A stretch of DNA of 64,000 nt from Thuidium tamariscinum. Its lineage: Eukaryota > Streptophyta > Bryopsida > Hypnales > Thuidiaceae. The DNA lies in NCBI GenBank assembly GCA_947034885.2, contig OX344757.2, positions 4,278,001 to 4,342,000 of the forward strand, given 5' to 3'. Each line of letters starts with the position of its first letter. Position 1 is the stretch's first letter. Positions 1-10,444 of the stretch are shown here, piece by piece. The notes under the pieces were generated by a model. It had not been told where the DNA came from and searched no databases. It worked only from the letters and a program-made list of their open reading frames with translations. The translations under genes and the position numbers were made by a program.

Positions 1-276
1 ATGGCATTAATTGGTTAAGTTTGTCCGGGAGCTACGAGCCAATCTTGCCTTTGCCCTATATATGCATCAATCTTGTTGATGGTTAGCATCACAGAGTTCC
101 CTATTCGTGAAAGTAGACATACGCTGACTGCTTGTCTCCTCTCATCACAGGCCTCTGGTTACTGAATTTGCGTTTCTAACTGCGATGATTCTGTTTTTCA
201 TTCAATAAGTTTGAGCATGCCGTTCTTTTTGTTGCCTTGTTATATCTTGGTGCCCAAATTGAACTACTCTTTGCAG

Positions 277-887
277 GTAAGAAAGACATAGTGCTGACAG
301 CGGAGGCAGCAAGCAGAGAGGGGTTAGACCTCCAATTGACAGCCGCTCTTGGAACCAAGTGGGCACATGCAGTCAACATCCGCCTTGTTCTTGAGTCCAT
401 CTCAGGTATTGTGTTGAGAAGTTCTTGTGTGCACTACTGCATGAAGTTGAAACGTGTATGATACGGACGCACTTCATGCTATCACTATTGTTTAACCTTC
501 GGAGTAGTCCTGGAGGTCCTCTCATGCCTTTGTACTGCACACCACACATCTCTGGGCCTGGTGACCTTGTTTGACTTGTATCATGCGAAACTAAGTCTGT
601 ATTAACAGGTCATGTTTGTTGTCGCATCCGCCATCAAGAAAGTTGTCGAGTCGTCCATGAAGCAGAGTTTGGGTGTTGTGTTGCTTTCAAGCCGCCCTTT
701 TCTAGGTAGATACTTTGCAATTTTATCTGATGGGTTGATTATTGCAGGTTATCGTTACATCAAGATTGCAAAGTCTCCTATGTCTGCAACAATAGCATTT
801 AATTACGAGGTCACGGCAGCAGGGATTGAGCAGATTGGTGACGAAACCTTTGATGCTAGCGACGGGGGCAGGAATATGATCCAGTAG
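277..887 (+). CDS. RAD51B: RAD51B recombinase paralog, C-terminal exons (5' part outside window)
   Basis: Two exons, 277-405 and 748-887, are joined across an intron with GT at 406 and AG ending at 747; the junction codon reads Ser-Gly in frame and the stop is TAG at 885-887. The first exon is preceded by a polypyrimidine tract and TTTGCAG. The peptide contains AALGTKWAHAVNIRLVLE followed by YRYIKIAKSPMS, the C-terminal part of the RecA/RAD51 core in the RAD51B paralog (compare ALGxxWxHxVNxRLxL and IAKSPL in animal RAD51B). RAD51B belongs to the BCDX2 complex, which assists RAD51 filaments in homologous recombination in the nucleus. The Walker A and B exons must lie upstream of base 1. I could not find another exon with confidence in 1-276. 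The protein ends soon after the core with a short acidic tail. Family assignment is confident; gene completeness cannot be judged. Confidence 0.85.
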
Positions 888-3636
888 TTTGTGCCTTCTC
901 TTCTATGCTTTTCAGTATCCCAAATATTTTATCCATACGGAGAACCGTATGGTATCTTTTTCAGCAGATCGTGATTGCCATAGCTTTAAACTTGTGCACG
1001 CCGTTAGTCGATGTTGCGTTTGCCATTCCAGTTGTGTTGGTCTGACCGTCAGTAAATGTTGGAATATCCTGCTCTTACTTGCGGTGTTGCGGGTGCATGT
1101 TGTTTTGAACCTGATCTCATCTGATACGGTGCTGTGCGAGCAATTTAGTGACGCCATTGGATCGCTAATTACCTACCCTCATCTTTCTCGAAAGCTTCAA
1201 TGTATATACTACATATAATTTATGCGAAACCTACTAGTTGATGAATGCCATCACACTTCACGCCCAATTAACGCGTTTATGGTAGTGGTGAGGGCGAAAG
1301 TACGTTGTTGTTAGTCTGAGCATGCTCTTTGTTTCCCTCATGTTTCTAAGTGTTTGATGATATCTCTGTGCAGATAAATTTGTACTTCAAAACATGTACT
1401 TCCCAATCATCTGGGCAACGACAGCTGAGTCATTTAAAGGATGCTGCCAGCAAGGCATGAAATACTACGTCATTTCTCCTTTCCTGCTCTTATCACACTT
1501 TATGCAGTGTCTGCTTTTACAAATTCCAGTACCAGCATTTTGCCTCGAACCATAATTCTGTGAATAGACTCCTCAACTCGATCGAGAACGGTTATTTTGC
1601 TCCGTGCAAGTATTGGGCTGTGCGGTTTGTGAAGTCACTTTTTGATGCAAAGAGCATAAACGTTGGTGATGCTGCAACTCACTTAGGACCCATATGGTTT
1701 TGCAGGATCTTGAAGGAAGGTATATTATATGTCCCAGAGCCTCTCAAATGCGTGGGCTGTGTTATCAACCAGGTGCTATCGGAAGCGACCTGCTCTCAAC
1801 GCGTCTAACTGATGATGTATTTTCCACCCCTTGAGCCTTCGTTTTGGACGTTACTATCTCTTGATGTAACGCAGTTACAAATGTTACGAAGTAGGAAACA
1901 TCCTTAGAACTAGTCAAAGTTGAGGATCGATGAGAAATTTCATAACCTAGAATGTTAGGGTCTTTTGGGATGGTCAAGAGATTCTGTCTTAGGATGAGTG
2001 TTGAAACCCCAGGATGAAACCACGCATGCTGATTGAATTTTTCTGAGCGTATCTGAGATTGGCTACGCAAGGTAAACCAGTCTATGACAGGCTGAACGAG
2101 TCGGGTTTGCGCTGTTGCCATTAGCAAAAATATGCAGATTTTTTTTTATACAAACATAAATGTGAAAAATGAAGAGAGCAATTGAAATTTTATTATTTTG
2201 ATGAAGACTGAGTTTGTTATGAAATTTGGAAGTGCATAGCTTGATTGGCTTAAAAGAGTCTATAGACTACCCCAAAACCAACAAAAAGTGTATCCATAAT
2301 GTTGTCAATATGAAGTGCTTATTGTGTAGTCTCTTGCTAAGATTAGAGTTTCTTAATTGTAGGTAGTTCCAAGGAAAGAGCTCTAATATTCTAATTGATA
2401 TAATTAAGATGGCAACTACAAGAAGGATGCACTCATTGAAGGTGATTGAATAATTGGTAATTTTTTGTCATGCACCATTAGCATAGCATTATCATTATGC
2501 AATTAGAATCACAAAAAAATAATTTTTTGTAATACTTCATATAATTACATGATAGTAGATTGGAATCCATGAGTGCTAAATTTCTAATTGCAAAGATTTG
2601 TAAGGAACATCCAAATACACATCTTTTCTTCTAAAACAATAAAAGAATTTATAAAAATGATTCAAAATTCAAAATATAGGTAATTTAATGTCAAAATTTT
2701 CTCAAGTTTATACCTATGTACTTTAACCTTTAGATGCCTTAATCTTTTTTAAATTTTGGCACGGTTTTGCTTATATTTTAATAGAAAAGTATCATTTACC
2801 ACAATTTCATGAAATTAGTCATAAAGGAAGGTTTTCTTTTCAACATTCAAGTATTATACTAAGTGAATGAGAAGTTAATTAGTTGGATGAATAGAGCTTG
2901 CATGCCTTCCATTCAATGTTGATAATATAGACATGAAAGTACTCAAGGGTTAAGGTAAATAAATGACACCTAAATGTATGCAAATAAGCTCGTGAGTATG
3001 GTTATTATTACAAAAATATTTTAAAAATTATTTGATTTTGTTGGTTACTGCAAGGAGATCCTAAAATCAAAGTTTTGTTGATTAGATTGTAATGTATAGG
3101 ATTTAGGATAAGGTAACTTCATCTAAAACCAACCAAATTAAAAAGTCATCATATTTTTAATTATTATATTAAAAAATAGAATCTTGTTGTAGTCAAGAAA
3201 GAGATTTTAGATTCCATTAGAATGCATTAGAATGAATTTTTTGAACATCATATTAGCAAATTATGAACTTCAAATTCCTAAATGCTTAAGGCACCAAATT
3301 TTGGTGTTGGCAATACTTTAAAGTTAAATAAAACCTAACCAAGTTGCTATTTTAAATTTTTTCAAATTTTTCAGATTTTTTTTTTATGAAGTCTAGTTTT
3401 AATATTAAAAATTTGCTCTTGAAAATGATTCGTTATTATTCTATCTTTTTACAAGGGTGTCCATTGCAATCTTGACTTTCCAAAGTGTTGAAGGCTCTTG
3501 GAAAAAAAACACATTAAAAATTCATTTCAAAAAATTGTAGAGTAGATTTTGAAAAGCCATAAGTTGATTGGGATTATGCCTATTAGACCCTTTCACCTCA
3601 TATTTTTGTAGTAACCAACTTTTTAGATTTGACATA
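888..3636. other. RAD51B downstream region, then AT-rich desert
   Basis: From 888 to about 2120 the base composition stays moderate, like the gene, and probably includes the RAD51B 3' untranslated region. The short open frames here show no protein-like pattern. After about 2130 the sequence becomes AT-rich with many homopolymer runs and no coding or structural signal that I can support. Confidence 0.5.
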
Positions 3637-4113
3637 TTAACCCCTAAAGGTTTTGGACTATATTTTTACTAAAATTGCTCCAAAACTACCATTTCTAATA
3701 CAAGTACCTAATGCAAGAAAAAAAACATTTATGAATTTATGTAACTATAGGGTCTTGTAATACACTTGTTTGAAAAGATATGAATTAAAATTTTAAAATT
3801 TTTCTCGTGTAGGTTGCAAGATATTAGTGTTTGGATTGACCAAAAAAAAATTTCCCTATAAAACATAAGGCAACTTCACTTCACTATGTTACATTTGTAT
3901 CAAAAAGTGTTGAAAATGGTGGGAATTCTTTGGATTCATTCTTCAAGGCAAGTTGGCTAGATGCTCAAAAAAATTTAGATCATTGTAATTGTACAACATA
4001 TAGGAAAGAAATAGTAAGTAGAAAGATGTAGAGAATGATTCAAAATACTGAACTGTCAAGGATTTAGTTATTGAATTGAAAAATGCCAATTCCAATGGTT
4101 AAATTGTTGTAAT

Positions 4114-4830
4114 GTGTCATTGCAAGAAACACTTACCGTTTTTGTCTCAAAATGGCCTATTTCTATAAATCCTATGACTTTTGAATTATTTTTTAAAAAT
4201 AAAACAAAATATGGATAATTTGAAAAGCAATGAGAATATTATGTCTCTTAAAATTCAGACCTAAGAAAATTTACCTCTAAAAGTTATGCACAAAAAAGAA
4301 CAATGGAAAATACATTGTAAATAGACTTTTTTTTTAAATAGTAAAAAAATTCAAAAAAATAAAATTCAAAAAATCATTTTTTCTATTTTAAAGATGCTCT
4401 TCTCCAAAGATTTTCATCTTTGGGAAAAATAAATTGTATTCTCCACACTTACGCAAAGGCAGTGCACTTTGAGCACATGTGGAAGTTGAACAGTATAATA
4501 TTTTCAAAAAATATATTCTAGGCTTGTGTAACTTTTATAGAGGTCCTTGCATGCCAATTTTCAAATCAAAAGTTGCATTTTTGGGTCAAAAATAGGACTT
4601 AAAACCCCCAAAATGGTAAAGGTAGACATCCAATTGGGGGCAATTTTAAAATGGTAAAATAATTTTTTATTAAATTGAAAAAATTAAAAAATTGTAAAAC
4701 TTTTTTTTGCATCTGCTTTCCAAATTTCAAGTCAAACGAACAAAAAATGAAAAATTTATGAGCAAAAAAATATGTGGTAAAGGTCTAGGGGACCAAAAAA
4801 AGGATAAGTGTTTCTTGCAATCACCCTGAT
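4114..4830. mobile_element. MULE-like inverted-repeat element, family with CAAGAAACACTT ends, copy 1 (nested)
   Basis: The ends are inverted: GTGTCATTGCAAGAAACACTT on the left and AAGTGTTTCTTGCAATCACC on the right. The uninterrupted host repeat at 60,474 reads TTGTAATAAACAATCT, while here TTGTAAT and AAACAATCT are separated by this block, so the insertion is seen directly. Non-coding. It is related to elements at 17621-18641, 36569-37661 and 63659-64000. Confidence 0.7.
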
Positions 4831-4910
4831 AAACAATCTACACCTAATGTTTCTATCATACTACTAAAATCATAACTCCCTCTCTAATGTCACAAATGCT
4901 ACCATTAATA

Positions 4911-5365
4911 CTAGGGGCTGGTGCTTGGTATGCTATGCATTCACTGTATCACATATTAATAAAATTTTGATATATTTGAATAGAATGCATGATATTGATT
5001 TCAATAAGTTCTTAAAATAATTATTTTAAGTATTTTATAAGAATGTTTTCAATCATGAATACATGAAAATCTTATTGTCACGCAATGTGATATTACAGAA
5101 AAAGAGTAGCAATTTGCAATCACTTTTGTAATATCATTTTTTACAAAGAGTGATATTATAAAAATAATGTAGTTGTTGCAATGAAGGTGATATTAGAGAG
5201 GATCCACAAGAAGATATAATAGAAGTAGCAACTCTATTGGTTTTCTTGGCTTAACGCTTCTTTGTGCTTCTATGATTTAGTGCTTTTGTGAGATTTGAGC
5301 TTTCATGATATCAATTTTCTAAATTCTAATGATGATTGCATAGCATAGCAAGCACCAACCGCTAG
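4911..5365. mobile_element. MITE with 28-29 bp terminal inverted repeats (nested)
   Basis: The left end CTAGGGGCTGGTGCTTGGTA continues to TATGCTATGCA. The right end is its reverse complement with three or four mismatches (TGCATAGCATAGCAAGCACC, then AACCGCTAG). Length is 455 bp with no open frame. The target duplication cannot be fixed because the flanking CTA/TAG is palindromic. The matching block is absent from the sister host repeat near 60.5 kb. Confidence 0.75.
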
Positions 5366-5800
5366 TTTTTTCTTAAAATATTAAGAATTAAATTATAGGA
5401 AAGACTTCAAAGTATATTTTAGGATAGAGATTCTATAACTACCTGCAAACTAAAACTCTTTATAACTTTCATCTCATGAATAAAAATGGAATGATTGAAA
5501 GCTTCCTATCTATACATTGATCTAGAGAGCCAATTTAAAAATTTTATTTCTTAAAAAAGTGATTTTTAAGGAAGTTTTTTTAGACATCTAGATTGCTTAT
5601 CGAGCAATGAAAACTACAAATCATACAATAACTACAAACATGTAGTCAAAAGTTATGAAAATTGTTGGACCTTAGAGCTATTGCTTAGGCACATATTGGG
5701 TGAAAATTTCAAAGCAAAAAAAATTCCATCCGTAGTGAGCATCCTAGAATCGCTATATATGTTGCCAAAAAAACACATAGTTGAAGGCTTTAGGAATTAA

Positions 5801-6154
5801 AAGAGGATTGAAAGACTTCAAACCACTTTTACTATTTTAACACCCTCATGATTAAACATCATAATCTTTCAATCTATAAATAAGATTGTTGTATTTTTTT
5901 TCCTAAATAGTATTTAATATGTCTAGTTTGAATTTGTATGATTATAATTCACAAAGAATCAATACAACTTATCAAAATGTTTTTTTTAATCAACTTAAAG
6001 CAAATTCCTAGAAGTTCAAAAAAAGCCTTGGATATGTAAGAGTTAAAGTACTCAAAATGAATGTTTCTAAAATCAACTCTAAACTCTTATAAATAGTGAG
6101 AGTATATTTTAAGCACTAAGTTATAAGGGGTGATTTTAAAAAGGATTAAAAAAT
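5801..6154. other. AT-rich spacer
   Basis: An AT-rich stretch between the nested element block and the GC-richer start of the ACR3 upstream region at about 6155. No gene or clear repeat is seen. Confidence 0.4.
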
Positions 6155-6399
6155 AGGTGTGGATACCTAAACCAAACGTAATCATCCTCCAAACTCTGTA
6201 CCCGCACTGTCACGGTAAACTGACACCCGTAACCACCCTCATCGACCCCCCCGGGTATCAACCGCACCAAGACACTGACCGGGAACCACCTGCCAGTGAC
6301 CAAGTACTAACGAACCCGGGCAGCCCTAAATTCCTCACTTGCCCGACCGTCGACCCTCGGGTCGTCCCACGTCACGTTTCGAAAACCTTCAACCACTCA

Positions 6400-6432
6400 A
6401 GATACGACACGTGTAAATATCCTTATATAGAC
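6400..6432 (+). promoter_or_regulatory. Possible ACR3 promoter core: G-box-like site plus TATA box
   Basis: GACACGTGTAAA near 6406 contains an ACACGTGT core of the plant G-box/ABRE type. It is followed by CTTATATAGACACC (TATA box near 6423-6429) at the start of the GC-richer island leading into ACR3. If used, it implies a leader of about 1.4 kb, probably with an intron: a strong donor GAATC/GTAAGT lies at 6636/6637. This is inferred from position and motifs only. Confidence 0.35.
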
Positions 6433-7108
6433 ACCAATGTAAGTAAGAGTGAAGACTATTTTAAGAAAGGTCGTCTCCAGATCCGAATATCCCATTCTCG
6501 AAGAGTCTCAACAGATTCCAATCTAATCTAATCTGACAAACATACAGACAGAGTGGATCAGTAGTTCAGTACTAATCCAGATGCACCTGAAGCGAAATCC
6601 CGACGCCACTTCGATGCATGAATGAGCCTGAATCGTAAGTACATCTTATTGTGACATTCGGGGCTCAATTTGCAGCTTCAATGATCTTTTTGGGACAGAC
6701 TCTTGATCGAAGTTCGAATTGCAGCAGTGTGGAGCTTTGAAGCGCGAAGAAGAAAGAGGTGCAGACACAAGAAGTAGCGTCAACCATCTTTCGTGAAAGT
6801 TGCTTGTTTGAAATGCTGCTTGAAGAAGATGTGACTGTGGGGAGTTAGAATTGAGGTTTAGTGTTGGGTTTTGTGTTGTGGATGCAAGACTTGGATTCGG
6901 TTTTCTTGGGGTTTAGTGTCGATGTTCAATCAAGACTGGTGTGAGTTGGAAGAGTGCGGCTTAGGAGATGCGTTAGAGAAGAGGAGGCGATTCTCAATTG
7001 AGGATTCAAAAGTGTACGTGAGTGCTAATGTTTCCGTTGAGAAGTGAAAGAAAGAAAAGAGTTCAGGTGTTGAATCGAAGTTGAGCCCTGTGACAGTCGG
7101 TAAAACTT

Positions 7109-7790
7109 TTTGACGAGATTTGGGGCGCGGAATCGCTTAGGGTTAGAAGGAAATGACAGAAGAGTGTGGTTGGTCTTGTGTGTTGGGTCTTGTTAGGGTT
7201 TAAGAATTGCTTACTGCATTTGGCATCGTTTGTAATTGTGTTTGGGTTTAGCTTTGTTGGGGGAGATTCGGGGGTATCAGATTTGGGGATCAAGACTTGT
7301 GTGAGTCGAGAGTGTAGAGGCTCCATTGACCGTACAGGTGAGCTTTTATTTGTTCGATGTGTGGAAATACTTCATGTACTGACGTTTGTTTTCTTGGAAT
7401 CGTTTCTGTAGCTTAACAGGAAATGATTGTGTAAAATTTTTAGATGATGCAAATTTGAAGATTGTTGTAAGGAAAGTTTCAAAATTCGCCTTTATGGTGA
7501 ATGGAACCTCTCCCTTACTGTATGGTGAATGGAGACTTTGCATTATTACTTTTCGACAAGATTTGGGCGCGGAATCGCTTACGGTTGGAAGAAATGACAG
7601 AGGAGTGTGGCTGTAACTGTGAATTTGGCGCCCCTGTTGTGTGTTGGGTCTTGTTAGGGTTTAAGGATTTTTCATCACATTCAGGATCGTTTCTCATTGT
7701 GAATTGTGATATTTCTGTTGTGTGTAGGGTCGTGTTAGGGTTTAAGACTTTTTCACCACACTCAGGATCGTTTCTCATTGGATTTGGTTT
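7109..7790 (+). repeat. Duplicated segments in the ACR3 leader
   Basis: The block beginning GACGAGATTTGGGGCGCGGA (7112) and running through GTGTTGGGTCTTGTTAGGGT (7180) to about 7230 recurs at 7555-7700. A shorter third copy, GTGTGTAGGGTCGTGTTAGG through TCAGGATCGTTTCTCATTG, lies at 7719-7780. Copies differ by scattered substitutions. A separate small repeat, TATGGTGAATGGA, occurs at about 7492 and 7521. All lie upstream of the ACR3 start. Confidence 0.8.
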
Positions 7791-7822
7791 TTGTTTGTGG
7801 GTTTTGGTGTCCAGCGAGCTTA

Positions 7823-10444
7823 ATGGCGGAGATGGGGGTCGATGCTCGCGGAACAGAGGACTTGGAAGTGCTATGCAAGGTGCAAGACGAAGAGTATTTG
7901 GGCAACGTCACGCTGGAGAGCGGGCGGGACGGGCTGCGCTGTCGCTTTACCTGGAGCACCAACGTGGCCGACTTCCCGGCTCGCTCCAGCCAGCACACCA
8001 AAGACGTCAAGTGTTGTTGCTCTGCAGAGGTATATCACTCACTCCAGTCCCCAACTTGCAGTGGATACATGTTTATCTATTTATTCAACCTTTTAAGCAG
8101 TTGTTTTACGCAGTTTTGAGGAGTTCATACAGGGATTCATGAAACTTCTTTATAGTAACCACATGCGATATACTTCTCTTAAGTTGGTGAAGAACTCCAA
8201 AATTGTCCATGTCCTTATACTTTCCACAATATGCGCAATCAAAATAGTCATTTCAAAACCATGAATCCATGGTCTTAAAAGGATTAGCATTTCATGATCC
8301 CATCGGGGAATCAATGTGCTGGGAAAGCCACTCTGTTTTTTCAAGTGCGTTTTTTGTGGCTGCAATTCGATTGAATTTTGAGACGTCAGTTTCCTTCTGT
8401 GATGCTAACCATCCTGACGTAGAGGATGTCATTCGCGTTTAGCAGTACGCAATTTCAACATTATCTAGGAGTGGGTTATAATGCAAGTGTCATGGTAACA
8501 AGTGACTTGTAAGAAATGAGATTAACTTCTGGGATCTGTTACAACAAAGAATGATGCTTCCACGAGATTCCTCGCCGATGTAATACTCATGAAATTAGGG
8601 TAATCTACGTTTGAATCTTACTACTTCTAACAGTTCACACTTACTCTTATTGTTTCCAAATTGTACATGTTTCATTGCACTGAAACCCTCTTGAATTCAG
8701 GACAAAGAACCAACTAAAAAATTCATTCTAAGAACGGACATCACTCAAAACAGTTGAAAGCTTTGAAACTAGATCGCTACCTGGCTATGGGTATTATTCT
8801 GTATAACTCATCGAATGCTTGGCCGAGCGATTAGCTATTTCATGATCGGCCCGAATGTGCAGGCGGTCGAGGCAGCAACCAAAGTGTCAGTGGTGCTACC
8901 CACTGGAGAGGAGCTCATCTGTGACCCAATCTTACCAAACCAAGGAGCAGCAGACACCCCAAGTAAGTCCCTTACCTCCACCATTTTAGATCACGACCAC
9001 ATTGTTGCAAAAACATCACATAGTAAGGTAACTACACTTATTCAATACAGTTATCTTAAATGGTCACCAGGACAATCGCTGCTGATGAGTATATAGTGAA
9101 TTTGAGAATGTACACCTTATGTCTGCTTTAGGTCATCTACTAAAGAACCTTTAAACCCTTATTACTTTTGCATATAGTAGGAACTTTTTCATTTAGTATT
9201 TTATCGTTCACTTCATGACACAATGCATACTTTGGGTTGTCAGAATCTCTTTGTGATTTGTTGACAAATATAGAAATAAAATTGACCAATCTAATAATAG
9301 AAACTATACTTAAACTTTCCGAATTGAAAGTAGTTACCTTGCACAAGACCATTTTTAATGCCAGCTCCCATCAGCTCAACTTATACGTAACCCGTCTACC
9401 ATATTTTGTGCAGATGTGGCAAGTGTGTACAAGAGGCTATCCTTCGTGGACCGTTACCTCTTCGTGTGGATCCTGGGCGTGATGGGCATCGCCCTTCTCG
9501 TGGGCTACTTCAAAGAGAATGTGAAACACAAGCTCCAAGTGGCTGAGATTGCGTCCGTCTCTCTCCCCATCGCCATCGGCCTGTGGGTTATGATGTTCCC
9601 CGTCCTGTGCAAAGTGAAATACGAGATTCTTCCCGGCATGTTGCAGAAAGGCCAACTCACAAAAACTCTCGTCGTCAGCTTCCTTTTCAACTGGCTTCTC
9701 GGCCCAGCTCTGATGACTGGTCTCGCCTGGGCCACTCTCCCCGACCTCGAGCATTACCGAACAGGCGTGATCCTGATCGGCATCGCCAGGTGCATTGCCA
9801 TGGTGTTGATCTGGAACGACCTTGCTCGAGGGGATGCTCAGCTTTGTGCTGTTCTCGTGGCCATGAATTCAACTCTCCAAATCGTCCTCTACCTCCCTCT
9901 GGCCTTGTTTTATGTGAAGGTTTTAGGAGGGGGGAGTGTGAATGTCGGTGTCTGGGACGTGGCCAAGAGCGTGCTTCTGTTTCTTGGTGTTCCTCTTGTA
10001 GCTGGTGTGATTACGCGTTACACTGTGTTTCTCATTGCGGGCAAGGCTTGGTTTGAGAAACGGTTCGTGCCAGTGATTAGTCCCTTGGCACTCCTGGGTC
10101 TGCTGTTCACCATCTTTGTCATGTTTGCGAGCCAAGCGCACTCGATTGTCACCAACTTTGGGGACGTCTGCCGAGTGGCGGTGCCGCTCCTGCTCTACTT
10201 CGCCATCGTCTTCTTCTCCTGTTTGTTTGTGTGCAGGGGCATCCAAATGCCGTATGAGGAAGTGGTCACGCAGGCCTTCACGGCCAGCAGCAATAACTTC
10301 GAGCTCGCCATTGCGGTGGCGGTGGGAAGCTTCGGCATTGACAGTGCGGAAGCGCTGGCCGCCACCATTGGGCCTTTGATTGAAGTGCCTGCGTTGCTGG
10401 CTCTGGTTTATGTCACTTTGTATGCCAAGAGGAGGCTTTTCTAG
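7823..10444 (+). CDS. ACR3: ACR3-family arsenite efflux carrier with N-terminal cysteine-bearing extension
   Basis: Three coding exons: 7823-8029, 8863-8962 and 9414-10444. Donors are GAG/GTATAT and CCAA/GTAAGT; acceptors are TGTGCAG/GCG and TTGTGCAG/ATG; phases agree throughout. The predicted protein is 445 residues. Residues about 104-445 form a complete ACR3 carrier of the bile acid/arsenite transporter superfamily, with about ten membrane segments. The family patterns PVLCKVKYE (Cys168), GVILIGIARCIAMVLIWNDL and ASSNNFELAIAVAV (Glu399) are present; the matching Cys and Glu are needed for As(III) transport in bacterial Acr3. ACR3 exports arsenite across the plasma membrane or into the vacuole. 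Residues 1-103 are extra compared with the roughly 330-400 residue ferns and fungal proteins and carry KCCCSAE at 63-69, placed exactly at the first splice junction. ATG 7823 is the first in a good open frame; a second ATG lies at 7832. The core is certain, the N-terminus likely. Confidence 0.88.

Larger units (their letters stand above)
3641..5796. mobile_element. TTAA-flanked inverted-repeat element (piggyBac-like MITE), copy 1, with two nested insertions
   Basis: The left end is TTAA (3637-3640) followed by CCCCTAAAGG; the eroded right end reads GGCTTTAGGAATTAA, with TTAA at 5797-5800. The interior matches the copy at 59991-60944 along its whole length, in the same orientation, apart from two blocks (4114-4830 and 4911-5365) that are separate insertions. 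Removing those leaves about 985 bp, close to the other copies. TTAA target sites with ends starting CCC are the hallmark of the piggyBac superfamily. There is no open frame of note, so it would be non-autonomous. Confidence 0.65.

Noticed and set aside
6157-6531. 124-codon open frame upstream of ACR3
   Set aside because: Pro/Thr/Ser-rich with no domain pattern; it spans the putative TATA box and looks like a composition effect.
6155-6680. LTR of a retrotransposon
   Set aside because: No matching second LTR, primer binding site or polyprotein nearby, and no gag/pol motif in the window.
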